From Pelagicoccus mobilis (GTDB lineage Bacteria > Verrucomicrobiota > Verrucomicrobiia > Opitutales > Opitutaceae): 43,941 nt of DNA. The notes under the pieces are model-generated. The model saw only the letters and a list, made by a program, of their open reading frames with translations. It made no database searches and had not been told where the DNA came from. The position numbers and the translations under genes are program-made. How positions within the stretch are numbered: the stretch's first letter is position 1; each line of letters begins with the position of its first letter. The stretch is from the NCBI RefSeq assembly GCF_016595505.1, contig NZ_JAENIL010000055.1, forward strand, positions 1-43,941. Direction: 5' to 3'. Below, piece after piece: positions 35,555 to 43,929 of the stretch.

Positions 35555-37117
35555 CTATTCCTTTCCTGCTGGAGTTGAAGCATACCAGGCTTCGTGCATG
35601 CCGATCAACTGAGTTAGCTTTTCTGGATACTGTTCGGCTAGGTTCACGGTTTCGGTTAAATCCTGAGACATATCGTAGAGCTCCCAGCCCTTTCCATTAT
35701 CAAGGGCTTTCCATTTTTCGTGGCGGACCGCTTTGGTCTTCTTCCATTGCCAGAATAAAGGTGAGCTCCGTTGCGACTCTTCTCCCTTGAGCTGGGATAG
35801 AAAGCTCTCCCCAGCCATAGGGAAAACATGTTCTCCCCTATGCTCGCTTGGGTACTCGGCTCCTGTAATCTCAAGCAAGGTAGGCATCACGTCTATGAAA
35901 TGCCCGGTGAAAGTGGAGTTGATCGAACCGGGCTTCGCCTCAATTCCAGCCGGCCAATGTACCACGAACGGCGTACAAAGCCCACCTTGGTAGCTATTCA
36001 CTTTGTAACGACGAAACGGCGTGTTTGAAACATTCGCCCAATCCTCTAACAAGGACGCCCAGTAACCCATGGTTCCAATCAGCTCGATATCGTTCCCATC
36101 TTCGACACGTGGCGTTTCCTTATTGCCCTGTTTCTCAGCGTTCTCAGCCGAACTCCCGTTGTCTGAGGCAAACATGATCATCGTATTCTCAAACTCGCCC
36201 AACTCTTTGAGTTTCGCAATAAGCCGACCGATGTTCTGATCCACTCGGTCGATCATCGCCGCATAGACTGCCATCTTTCGGACTTCGATTTTACGCTGAC
36301 GATCACTCAGCGAATCCCATTTTCCGTGAGTGGCTTCCGAAAGCGGCGAGAGCTCATCTACAAGCCCTAATCGCTTCATCTTCTCGTAACGAGCAGAGCG
36401 GATCGTTTCATAGCCAACTTCGTATGTATCCAAATACTTGGCAATATCCTCAGGCCAGGCGTGCAACGGATCATGCGGAGCCGTGTAGGACAGATAGAGA
36501 AAGAAAGGCTTATCCTCCCCTTTGTACTCTTCCAGGTAATCAAGAGCGTAATCAGTATAGGAATCCGTCGAGTAGAAGTCCTTTTCTGGAGGCGTGTAGG
36601 GACGAAGCGTTTTATCATCGATCGCCCAGCCCCGTCCATTGATGGTCTTGCGAGCAGGGTCCACCTCCCCTTCGCGTTGCACCCCGGGGTTGAAGTGATT
36701 CGTCGCCCCATCGAGCAAACCGAAGTAGCGATCGAACCCGCGGTCGAACAAGGACTCTTGCGAGTGATGTTTGCCGGAGGCCAAAGTCCGGTAACCCGCC
36801 CCCTTTAAGACCTCGCCCAGCGTTACTGAATTAGTGAAGCGTTTGTACTTCGCATGCATCCCGTTTTGCTGGGCATAGAGCCCTGTCAATAGGCACGCCC
36901 GAGTCGGAAAGCACTTGGACGTGTTGTGCATTTGAGTAAAGCGAAGTCCATTCTCAGCGAGACTATCTAAGTGCGGGGTGGCAACTTCTCCGCCATAGCA
37001 GCCAATGTCACTATAACCCATGTCATCGACCAGGATGAAGATAATGTTCGGCTTATCGCTGCCCGATACAAAAAAGGCAGAGATAAGAGAGTATAGAATA
37101 ATTAGATACAATCGCAT
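35555..37117 (-). CDS. S1-family sulfatase, secreted (1)
   Basis: 520 residues. A signal peptide (MRLYLIILYSLISAFFVSG) is followed by the sulfatase fold: metal ligands in FILVDDMGYSDIG (Asp31-Asp32), the formylglycine site CFPTRACLLTG with Cys69, GKHHSQ, and the second metal site MIMFASDNGSS. Cys69 must be oxidised to formylglycine by a maturase encoded elsewhere. It removes sulfate esters from a carbohydrate; the subfamily cannot be set by eye. ATG 37117 is used rather than an in-frame GTG at 37123. The leader is C/A-rich (CCCCAACCCC) with no Shine-Dalgarno sequence. Confidence 0.93.
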   Translation of the reverse strand: MRLYLIILYSLISAFFVSGSDKPNIIFILVDDMGYSDIGCYGGEVATPHLDSLAENGLRFTQMHNTSKCFPTRACLLTGLYAQQNGMHAKYKRFTNSVTLGEVLKGAGYRTLASGKHHSQESLFDRGFDRYFGLLDGATNHFNPGVQREGEVDPARKTINGRGWAIDDKTLRPYTPPEKDFYSTDSYTDYALDYLEEYKGEDKPFFLYLSYTAPHDPLHAWPEDIAKYLDTYEVGYETIRSARYEKMKRLGLVDELSPLSEATHGKWDSLSDRQRKIEVRKMAVYAAMIDRVDQNIGRLIAKLKELGEFENTMIMFASDNGSSAENAEKQGNKETPRVEDGNDIELIGTMGYWASLLEDWANVSNTPFRRYKVNSYQGGLCTPFVVHWPAGIEAKPGSINSTFTGHFIDVMPTLLEITGAEYPSEHRGEHVFPMAGESFLSQLKGEESQRSSPLFWQWKKTKAVRHEKWKALDNGKGWELYDMSQDLTETVNLAEQYPEKLTQLIGMHEAWYASTPAGKE

Positions 37118-37162
37118 GAACACTCGGGGTTGGGGTTTATCTTAGCTCACGACTCTAAAAAA

Positions 37163-37217
37163 CTGTAGGTCGCCGCGTCGAGGCGACAATGGAGGCGGGT
37201 CAGCGCCCCGCCCTACA
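37163..37217. repeat. Dispersed palindromic repeat, copy C (reverse orientation)
   Basis: Reads on the minus strand TGTAGGGCGGGGCGCTGACC, then GTCGCC...GGCGAC and CCTACAG. Its TAG (37215-37213) is the stop codon of the upstream PhoD-type gene, which ends Leu-TAG exactly at the repeat edge. It separates that gene from the sulfatase gene. Confidence 0.85.
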
Positions 37218-38673
37218 ATTTGTGACTCAGGTGGCTTAGTTCAAGCGTAGTCGCTCGAACGACTTCTCCATCTTGGTTGATGGCTTTAAAGGTAATCGTC
37301 GGATCATCCGTGGAAAAATCGAAATCCAACTCCCCCCAAAAATTCCCGATATTGTAGGACCACTCAGCTTGTTTACGCGTATTGTGGGTGTGGATATTGG
37401 TTACTTTTGCAGAGAGAAACTCGTAAAGCGGGTATCCATCCGCCCTCTCAGTTTTCCAAAGATCCGTTCGATGCCTATCCCCTGCGAGCAGCACGACTCC
37501 ATCGATCTTCTGCGCGTTGATGAAATCGAAGATCTCATCGCGTTCCGCTTTGTAGTGTTTGCCAGCCCAAGAGTCAGCCCCTCCCTTGTCCGCAAGATCA
37601 TGCCACATGGTTCCGGAGCAGAGCACCTTAAAGGTAGCCGTAGATTTCCGCAGAGACTCCAATAACCAGAGCTTCTGCTCTTCCCCAAGCATGGTATTGG
37701 ATGTATCTGTTTTGTCCTTACGATCGGTACGATAGAAACGCCCGTCCAACATGAAAAACTCGACATCGCCCACGGTGAAATTGTGCCAGGTGCCGGGAAC
37801 CTTCGGGTCGTGACTATAAAATGGATTGTTCCAATTCTGCTGAAACACTTCTAGGTTTGGGAGCTTCCAAGGCTTTTCTAGACCGGGACCACCGGCGCAA
37901 TCGTTAGCTCCGATATCGTGATCATCCCAAACCGCGTACATGGCTGTTCCTGCGATAAACTCCCGGTACTCCTCCCTCAACATGCGGCGATAGTAGTGAA
38001 GCCTCTGCACATCACGCCGCTCAGTCGCGTCGATGTAAACATTATCCCCCAAGCCAAGGTAAGCCAATGGCTCGGTCCCAGCCATCGTCCGCCAGATCCC
38101 TTCGTGTACCGGCACGTAACGAGAACAAGCGCCAAACGCTACCGAATAGCGTTCCTTAGTCCCTTTCTCCGGATAGGTCTGAAAACGGTAGGTTTCATCG
38201 GCGATCACCTTACCGTCCAAAACCACTGTGTATTCGTATTCAGTAAGTGGATTGAGCCCCTCAACCGTAACCACTCCCGTAAAATCGCTACTGGCGGTCG
38301 TTTTCACCGCTTCGGAACTAAGCTCTCCTATCACAACCTTAAACTCCGCCTCACCCGCTGTACGAACCCAGAATCGAGCCGAACTCGAAGTCACCGCCCC
38401 GACCATCGGACCATTAAACAGCTTGAGATCGTGTTTCTTGATCAACTTGCGAAACGTGGGCTCTTCGAGCAGATCAATCAGACTTCCCTCCGAACCGAAG
38501 CGTCCAGGGGGAATCGTGTCGTCCGTCCCTTCAACACCTCCGCGCAGAGCTTCGATCATGTACGGATCGAGATCCAGCATGACGGGATCCGTCTCACCTT
38601 GGGTAATTGGCGGTTTCGCAGACAACTGCAGGGCAAAAGCGCCAAGCAAAGTCAGGGGTACGAGCTTGTTCAT
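37213..38673 (-). CDS. PhoD-family metallophosphatase, exported (2)
   Basis: 486 residues. Signal peptide [20 protein letters not shown]-terminal fibronectin-like region ([20 protein letters not shown]...[10 protein letters not shown]), then metal-site motifs [38 protein letters not shown] and [11 protein letters not shown]. It belongs to a different branch from the first phosphatase (DHDIGAND rather than DHDTVKND). Exported phosphoesterase, or possibly sulfoesterase, in the glycan cluster. The stop codon is supplied by the repeat at 37163-37217. Confidence 0.9.
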   Translation of the reverse strand: MNKLVPLTLLGAFALQLSAKPPITQGETDPVMLDLDPYMIEALRGGVEGTDDTIPPGRFGSEGSLIDLLEEPTFRKLIKKHDLKLFNGPMVGAVTSSSARFWVRTAGEAEFKVVIGELSSEAVKTTASSDFTGVVTVEGLNPLTEYEYTVVLDGKVIADETYRFQTYPEKGTKERYSVAFGACSRYVPVHEGIWRTMAGTEPLAYLGLGDNVYIDATERRDVQRLHYYRRMLREEYREFIAGTAMYAVWDDHDIGANDCAGGPGLEKPWKLPNLEVFQQNWNNPFYSHDPKVPGTWHNFTVGDVEFFMLDGRFYRTDRKDKTDTSNTMLGEEQKLWLLESLRKSTATFKVLCSGTMWHDLADKGGADSWAGKHYKAERDEIFDFINAQKIDGVVLLAGDRHRTDLWKTERADGYPLYEFLSAKVTNIHTHNTRKQAEWSYNIGNFWGELDFDFSTDDPTITFKAINQDGEVVRATTLELSHLSHKL

Positions 38674-38869
38674 AAATAGTCTAGTTATCTGGTTATGTAG
38701 GGTTGGACCTGGGTCCAGACCGCGTCGCGCAGCTCCTTCACTGATTTGCTATCTGGTGCGGTCCATAACTCTAGCGTCTAATTAATTTAGTTTTTAAACA
38801 AATAGAGCAAAATGCAAGAGAGGATGTCTTTCTCTCGGCATTCTCGGCCGCCCCACCTTCGAAACTTCC

Positions 38870-40516
38870 CTATTTCGCCTCCAATCCTCTAACGATGAAA
38901 ATGGCATCCGCCTCGTAACGCCAGGGACGCCAATCCCAGAAACCGAGATCCTTGTATACATAGGGAACCTCTTCAGTGAACTCGCCGGTCAAGGTATTGA
39001 ACCACTGCTGAGTCGCGTTCTCGTAGTTGAAATCGCGCGAGATTTGAACCTTCGGCGAAGCGTAGTGATTCTCCTTGGGCACATAGAGCATGATGATTCC
39101 GTCTTCTTTGTTCGTCAGGTTGTATCCACTGGAATTTCCTCGTGGATACGGTTCACAGTTCTCGAATCCAACAGTATCGAAAAGCTTCCGCATATGCGTG
39201 AAGTACTCGAACTTTGGCTTAATGAAGTCATCCGGTTGCTCGTATGGATTGTAAATCAGAGCATTCCAAGATGCTCCTTGCCAGTAGTAGGTCGTGTATC
39301 CGCCCGCAAACAAGCACATGTAGTTTCTCCGTAAACACGCCTCCGCATTCGCGTACGCTCCTGGGAAAACAACATAAGGCGATTCTTCATACCCACCGTG
39401 CTCGATGTTGAAGATCGGCATTTTCGGAAACTCGTTTTTCGCCTCGAGCATATGTTGGTAGAGGGTGTGTTTCCAATTCTGCATCGAGATGAAATCCACC
39501 TCATCCGGATGGTTCCGACAAAACCCGTAGTCGTGCACAGATACCAGACGATCGTAGGAATCCACCCGTCTAGTACGCTCTATCCGTTCTGAAATATACT
39601 CCTTGGTTGCCCGTGTTCGGTGCAGCGCTTCCTTGGATACATCCCAAACGATATTGGGAAACGCCTGGTAGCGCTTGATCACATAATCGTAGTAGCGATT
39701 GTCCGCCTCGGACTCCATTTCTGGCCAAGCGACCAGCTTGTTCCAAACGTAGATCATGAGATGGCTCACTATCTCGTTCTCATGCATCTCAGAAATCACC
39801 TTGTCGAAGTGCCGGAAGAACTCGACGTTTAAGGAGCTGTAGTCAGAGTCCGAGTTCGATCCGAGAAATGGAAAAATGTCTTCACGTCCACCAAACTCAT
39901 GGTGCGGATTCTCCGCCAATCGCGGATCCTTAGGCCAAGAAACGTCATAGGAGTAAACGTTCATCACGATCTGATTGAACCCGTATTGATTCAACAATGA
40001 CAGTAGATGCTCGGTCTTCTTGATGTTCCCATTTCCGTAATCGAGGGCGAATAACCAATCGCATTCGAATGCCAGATTGAAGTAATGCGTTCCATCCTCG
40101 TAGAAGAGGCGGTCGGGATGCTCCTCGCTCAGTACAATACCGCCATGCCGGTCATCCTTCTGATTCTCGCTTACGAGAATCCTCCCCTTCTTTCCATTCA
40201 GGTCCTCGAGCTCAGACTCAATCGCGAAACGCTTCTCGCCCACCGTAGCACTCGAGTAACGGAAAACCCACTCGTCATCCCCATTGTAGAAAAGTGGGAT
40301 ACGCTGAGTGTCAGCACTGTCCTCGACCACGGCATAGGCCTTAACTTCAAAAGGATCGAAGACGTCTCGTCCCAGCTTGTAGACGAGATCGACGACTTCC
40401 CACTGCTGGCATCGGACAACATCCTTCTTTCCATTAGAATTCGACTCCTTGATTTGCGCGAAACCCAACGGGCTTCCAACCAGAGCAAGTAAGAGTGCAG
40501 CGATAAACGTCTTCAT
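38870..40516 (-). CDS. DUF5060 / apiosidase-like (DUF4038) glycoside hydrolase, secreted
   Basis: 548 residues. Signal peptide (MKTFIAALLLALVGSPLGFA), an N-terminal beta-sandwich DUF5060 (CQQWEVVDLVYKLGRDVFDPFEVKAYAVV), then a TIM-barrel of the DUF4038/GH140-like clan (RLFYEDGTHYFNLAFECDWLFAL, VMNVYSYDVSWPKDP). Candidate acid/base and nucleophile glutamates lie in NIVWDVSKEALHR and PIFNIEHGGYEES. A C-terminal sandwich follows (QQWFNTLTGEF). It probably cleaves an unusual glycosidic bond in the sulfated polymer; the exact linkage is unknown. A two-block upstream element shared with the GH29 gene lies 58 bases before the ATG. Confidence 0.82.
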   Translation of the reverse strand: MKTFIAALLLALVGSPLGFAQIKESNSNGKKDVVRCQQWEVVDLVYKLGRDVFDPFEVKAYAVVEDSADTQRIPLFYNGDDEWVFRYSSATVGEKRFAIESELEDLNGKKGRILVSENQKDDRHGGIVLSEEHPDRLFYEDGTHYFNLAFECDWLFALDYGNGNIKKTEHLLSLLNQYGFNQIVMNVYSYDVSWPKDPRLAENPHHEFGGREDIFPFLGSNSDSDYSSLNVEFFRHFDKVISEMHENEIVSHLMIYVWNKLVAWPEMESEADNRYYDYVIKRYQAFPNIVWDVSKEALHRTRATKEYISERIERTRRVDSYDRLVSVHDYGFCRNHPDEVDFISMQNWKHTLYQHMLEAKNEFPKMPIFNIEHGGYEESPYVVFPGAYANAEACLRRNYMCLFAGGYTTYYWQGASWNALIYNPYEQPDDFIKPKFEYFTHMRKLFDTVGFENCEPYPRGNSSGYNLTNKEDGIIMLYVPKENHYASPKVQISRDFNYENATQQWFNTLTGEFTEEVPYVYKDLGFWDWRPWRYEADAIFIVRGLEAK

Positions 40517-40573
40517 AGGGGCAGTGGTCTCAATAGCATCTAATGCCCCACAAAGTGGCGAGTCTACCGCACG

Positions 40574-40622
40574 CTTAAACGCTACAACAGGTCAACAGTT
40601 ACAGCGGATGCCTACTTGCCTA
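40574..40622 (-). promoter_or_regulatory. Shared two-block upstream element, DUF5060 gene copy
   Basis: Plus-strand CTTAAACGCTACAAC (40574-40588) and GCCTACTTGCCTA (40610-40622), starts 36 bases apart. The same pair, with one base change in each block and a 34-base offset, lies upstream of the GH29 gene. Likely a common regulator site and promoter. Confidence 0.5.
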
Positions 40623-40629
40623 GGCCCCA

Positions 40630-40698
40630 CTGTAGGGCGGGGCGCCGACCCGCCATCGTTAAGTGAAGCCAATGTCGCCTCGGCGCGGCGACCCACAG
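40630..40698. repeat. Dispersed palindromic repeat, copy B
   Basis: CTGTAGGGCGGGGCGCCGAC... contains hairpin 1 (GGCGGG-GCGCCGA-CCCGCC) and, after a 17-base spacer, hairpin 2 (GTCGCC-TCGGCGC-GGCGAC), and ends CCCACAG. The same double-hairpin plan as copy C, in opposite orientation. It lies 20 bases past the GH29 stop. Confidence 0.85.
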
Positions 40699-40718
40699 TT
40701 ATGCGACCCTAGCCCTAG

Positions 40719-42248
40719 CTACCGACGCACGACCTTCAAGGAGAACGCATGCTCACACGGTCGCTCCTCTGGCATCTTCACCAGCAAGGCGTCCGGCGTG
40801 TGCTCCCACTCGAGCACTCCGTCGTGACCTAGCAAGCTCACCGATTCGATCTCGCCAGGATAGAGTTTCCCTCGTGAACCCAAAGTTCGAATACGCAGCT
40901 CCTCACCCGGCCAATCCATCACGATCGCATAAAGAGCCTCCTCGTTTTGGGTGAAACGTATATCCTCCTTTGTCCAGTTCGGGATATGCTTGTCAGGGAC
41001 ACCCCACTTACCGTGGGCGTGGTGCCCCGGATAGGTTTCCTCGGTCGGCCCTTCGCCGAAGAAGTGCCATGGCATAGTATCGTAAATCGCTTCTCCATTG
41101 ACCTTCAACCAGTCACCCAGGCCATATAGCTCAAGCTTGATCTCCTCCGAAAACGTACCATCCGGCTTAGGCGGGACATTTAGCAGGATACGCCCATTCT
41201 TGCTGACCATATCGACCAGCAAATCCACCAGGTGGTTTGCAGACTTCACCCGATTCTTCGGATTGTAGAACCAAGGGGCCGGATAGTGATCATGGTGCAT
41301 CAGATTGATGTCGGCCATCCAAGGGTCGTACTGCAAACCAACGAGGCTACCGTTCTCGATATCACGCACCCCTACTCCCGGCGGAAGATCAAAGGTCTTG
41401 TAGATAACCTCGACCTCCTTGCCCCACTCCAGACCTTTGTTGAAATAGTGAGCGATCAGCTTCTTTTGGTATGCCTCGCGGATTCCGAGAACTTCATTGT
41501 CGGCGTCTGGCAGCAAACGCCCCTCGATCGCATGCCCCTTTAAGTGCTTTCCAACAGTGCTGCCGAAACCGGTATCAAGCCAGACCATGTCCGGCTGGTA
41601 CTTGTGGATCGCTTCCGAAATCCGATCGAACCACGAATCAAAGATGTCATCGCCTATCCGACCTTGATTGGAGGTCGCATAAGCGGAGTTGTCCTCACGC
41701 GGATCGAGGTGGGTTTCGTTATCCCAGGCCATCCGTCCCCACATGACTCCCCAGATATTGTTCGTATGAAAGGAGTTGATCACCTTCATATCTCGTTCCC
41801 TCAACTCAGCCGCCAGGTCCCCATAGATATCGATTCCAGGGCCCTTCTCGACCGAATCCCAATCCGTCAGGTCGCTATCCCAATTCAAAATGCCGCTGCC
41901 ATGCCAAGCAACAGGTCCTCCAAACTGCGCTCCAGCTGCCTGGAACAGGTCCACCCACTCCTTCGCATCGAAGTTCTCGCCTTTCCAACGTTCGATCGCC
42001 TCTAGACGCGAAAGCTCCTCATCCTCGAATTGAGTCTGCACAGCCTGGAATCCCCAGTGGCAGTAGATGCCAAGCTTCAAACCATCAAACCACTCTGGAG
42101 TATGGTGCTTCCGCAGAGACATCCAGCTCGGCTCGAAGGCATCTGGTTGTTTACTCTCTTGGCCATTCATGCCGAGAGGAAGAGCGAGGCCCAACAAGAG
42201 GGATAGGCCAACGTATTCACGTTTAAAGGACAGGTGTTTCAGTTTCAT
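40719..42248 (-). CDS. GH29-family alpha-L-fucosidase, secreted, atypical active site
   Basis: 509 residues. A signal region (YVGLSLLLGLALPLGMNG) is followed by the GH29 barrel: LKLGIYCHWG (family KFGIFIHWG), SDLTDWDSV, GPGIDIYGDLAAELRERDMKV, and the nucleophile strand DMVWLDTGFGS (Asp225). A C-terminal beta domain follows the NGRILLNVPPKPDGTFSEE segment. The normally invariant KHHDGF is replaced by AWHGSGI (residues 114-120), keeping only one histidine, so linkage or substrate may differ from the standard enzyme. ATG 42248 is used rather than an in-frame TTG at 42305. It releases L-fucose that FucP would import. Confidence 0.85.
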   Translation of the reverse strand: MKLKHLSFKREYVGLSLLLGLALPLGMNGQESKQPDAFEPSWMSLRKHHTPEWFDGLKLGIYCHWGFQAVQTQFEDEELSRLEAIERWKGENFDAKEWVDLFQAAGAQFGGPVAWHGSGILNWDSDLTDWDSVEKGPGIDIYGDLAAELRERDMKVINSFHTNNIWGVMWGRMAWDNETHLDPREDNSAYATSNQGRIGDDIFDSWFDRISEAIHKYQPDMVWLDTGFGSTVGKHLKGHAIEGRLLPDADNEVLGIREAYQKKLIAHYFNKGLEWGKEVEVIYKTFDLPPGVGVRDIENGSLVGLQYDPWMADINLMHHDHYPAPWFYNPKNRVKSANHLVDLLVDMVSKNGRILLNVPPKPDGTFSEEIKLELYGLGDWLKVNGEAIYDTMPWHFFGEGPTEETYPGHHAHGKWGVPDKHIPNWTKEDIRFTQNEEALYAIVMDWPGEELRIRTLGSRGKLYPGEIESVSLLGHDGVLEWEHTPDALLVKMPEERPCEHAFSLKVVRR

Positions 42249-42368
42249 AGTGCTACTTCGAACTGATGCTTTGAGTAGGTATTTGTTATAGGTTGTTTTA
42301 GGCAACTGCTACAGAAACCTAGATTACCGTCTACAACACCGATCCAAGTAAGACGAACCTGAAGCCCC

Positions 42369-42415
42369 CTTAAACGCTATAACGAAGCCGCTACATCCAT
42401 AAGCCTACATGCCTA
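42369..42415 (-). promoter_or_regulatory. Shared two-block upstream element, GH29 gene copy
   Basis: Plus-strand CTTAAACGCTATAAC (42369-42383) and GCCTACATGCCTA (42403-42415), 121 bases upstream of the fucosidase ATG. Matches the element before the DUF5060 gene with one mismatch in each block. Confidence 0.5.
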
Positions 42416-42495
42416 TCCTAACTCCCAGCAGGACAGAGTCATCGAGCCACACAGCTTGCGGTCCCAAAATCGACAGTCAGTCTCCCGATCCACAT

Positions 42496-43929
42496 CTAAT
42501 TCTTCATTTGTGGCTCTGTTCGCAATGGACGCCACTTATCCACCGGCTTGTACGAGTCTCCTAGATAGTCGCCTCCCGCGTGACTCTTCTCCACGCTTTC
42601 GAAGAATGAAGCCAACTCCTTTTTCATCTCGGACACGAGTTCCGGTTTCATGTTGGCGAGGTTCTTTCGCTCAGCGCGATCTTTCGACAAATCGTAGAGT
42701 TCGTGCTCGGGTAGCAGCAGCTTGTACTTGCCCCGGATGATCGAGCTGTTCTTGGAACTAAAACGGAACGGGATCGACTTAGAGCGCCACTCTCGTTCGC
42801 CCTGCAAAATATCCAAAACGTTTTCACCATCAATCGGGCGATCATCTGGCATCTCATACCCAACAATATCAGCAATCGTCGGAAAGTAATCCAGAGTGGT
42901 GAGGATCGAATCGTTACGTGTTCCCGCTTCAATCTTACCCGGCCAAACCGCAAAGGCTGGCACCCGCACTCCACCGTCGTGCAACGCCCGTTTACGCCCC
43001 CGCAAGCCATCGGTCACTCCCATGCGACGCCCTTTGGCCTCCTTACCTTCTGGTCCATTGTCGCTGCAAAAGAAAATGAGTGTGTTTTCAAATTGACCTG
43101 TCTTTTCGAGTGTATCCACAATCCGACCGACCTGCTCATCCATTTCCGTGATACAGCCATAGTAGTGAGCACCCTCAGCGTGGCCTTCATACATTTTTAA
43201 GTACTCGGGACCGGCCGCAATATCCTCATGTGGTGCATGGAACCAACAGACAGTGAAGAACGGCTTTCCTTCCTCAGCCGCATCTTCGATGAATGGTACC
43301 ATTCGATCCACTACCACTCGGGCAGCTCCTCCTCTTAAACTCTCATCCTCCCCATCAACCGCGACACCGTTCTCGTAAAACGGATTCCCAATCGCCCGCT
43401 TTCCTAGGCCAGGATCCCAAGTAGATACGGCCGACTCAGTAACGAAGGAAGCATCATAGTCACGCAACCAAGGTGGAGCAAAATTCAGTGCGGGCTTTCG
43501 CTTAGCCCCTTTGGAGGACTCGGTCTTACTGAGCGTGCCTAGATGCCACTTTCCAAAATGCCCTGTTGCATAGCCTTTCTCCTTCAACATCCGAGCCAGC
43601 GTAATCTCTTCGTTTGGCAAATGCCCAGCGTTGGCTGTCCAAATCCCCATCCGGTCGTGGTGACGGCCCGTCAAACAGGTCGCCCGGGTTGGAGAACAAA
43701 CGGAGTTGCCGGAGTAAAAATGCGTCAAAACGACTCCGCGTTCCGCAAGTCGATCCATGTGCTGGGTATTTATCAGCGTATTACCGTTAAAGCCTGTATC
43801 TCCATAACCGAGATCGTCAGCCATAATCAGGATTACGTTGGGCCGTTCGTTTGAGAAAGCGGTCCCATGTAAAACTAAACCGAGTAGTGAGCAAACCACT
43901 ACTGTTCCGAAAAATCGAGCTCTGTTCAT
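42496..43929 (-). CDS. S1-family sulfatase, secreted (2)
   Basis: 477 residues. A signal peptide (RFFGTVVVCSLLGLVLHGTAFS) is followed by sulfatase motifs: VILIMADDLGYGD (metal Asp pair), formylglycine site CSPTRATCLTG with Cys78, GKWHLG, and the second metal site LIFFCSDNGPEG. Complete, with the ATG only 12 bases from the window edge. It desulfates a glycan, with a subfamily apparently different from sulfatase 1 (CSPTR versus CFPTR). It lies 247 bp upstream of the GH29 gene on the same strand, consistent with joint action on sulfated fucan. Confidence 0.93.
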   Translation of the reverse strand: MNRARFFGTVVVCSLLGLVLHGTAFSNERPNVILIMADDLGYGDTGFNGNTLINTQHMDRLAERGVVLTHFYSGNSVCSPTRATCLTGRHHDRMGIWTANAGHLPNEEITLARMLKEKGYATGHFGKWHLGTLSKTESSKGAKRKPALNFAPPWLRDYDASFVTESAVSTWDPGLGKRAIGNPFYENGVAVDGEDESLRGGAARVVVDRMVPFIEDAAEEGKPFFTVCWFHAPHEDIAAGPEYLKMYEGHAEGAHYYGCITEMDEQVGRIVDTLEKTGQFENTLIFFCSDNGPEGKEAKGRRMGVTDGLRGRKRALHDGGVRVPAFAVWPGKIEAGTRNDSILTTLDYFPTIADIVGYEMPDDRPIDGENVLDILQGEREWRSKSIPFRFSSKNSSIIRGKYKLLLPEHELYDLSKDRAERKNLANMKPELVSEMKKELASFFESVEKSHAGGDYLGDSYKPVDKWRPLRTEPQMKN

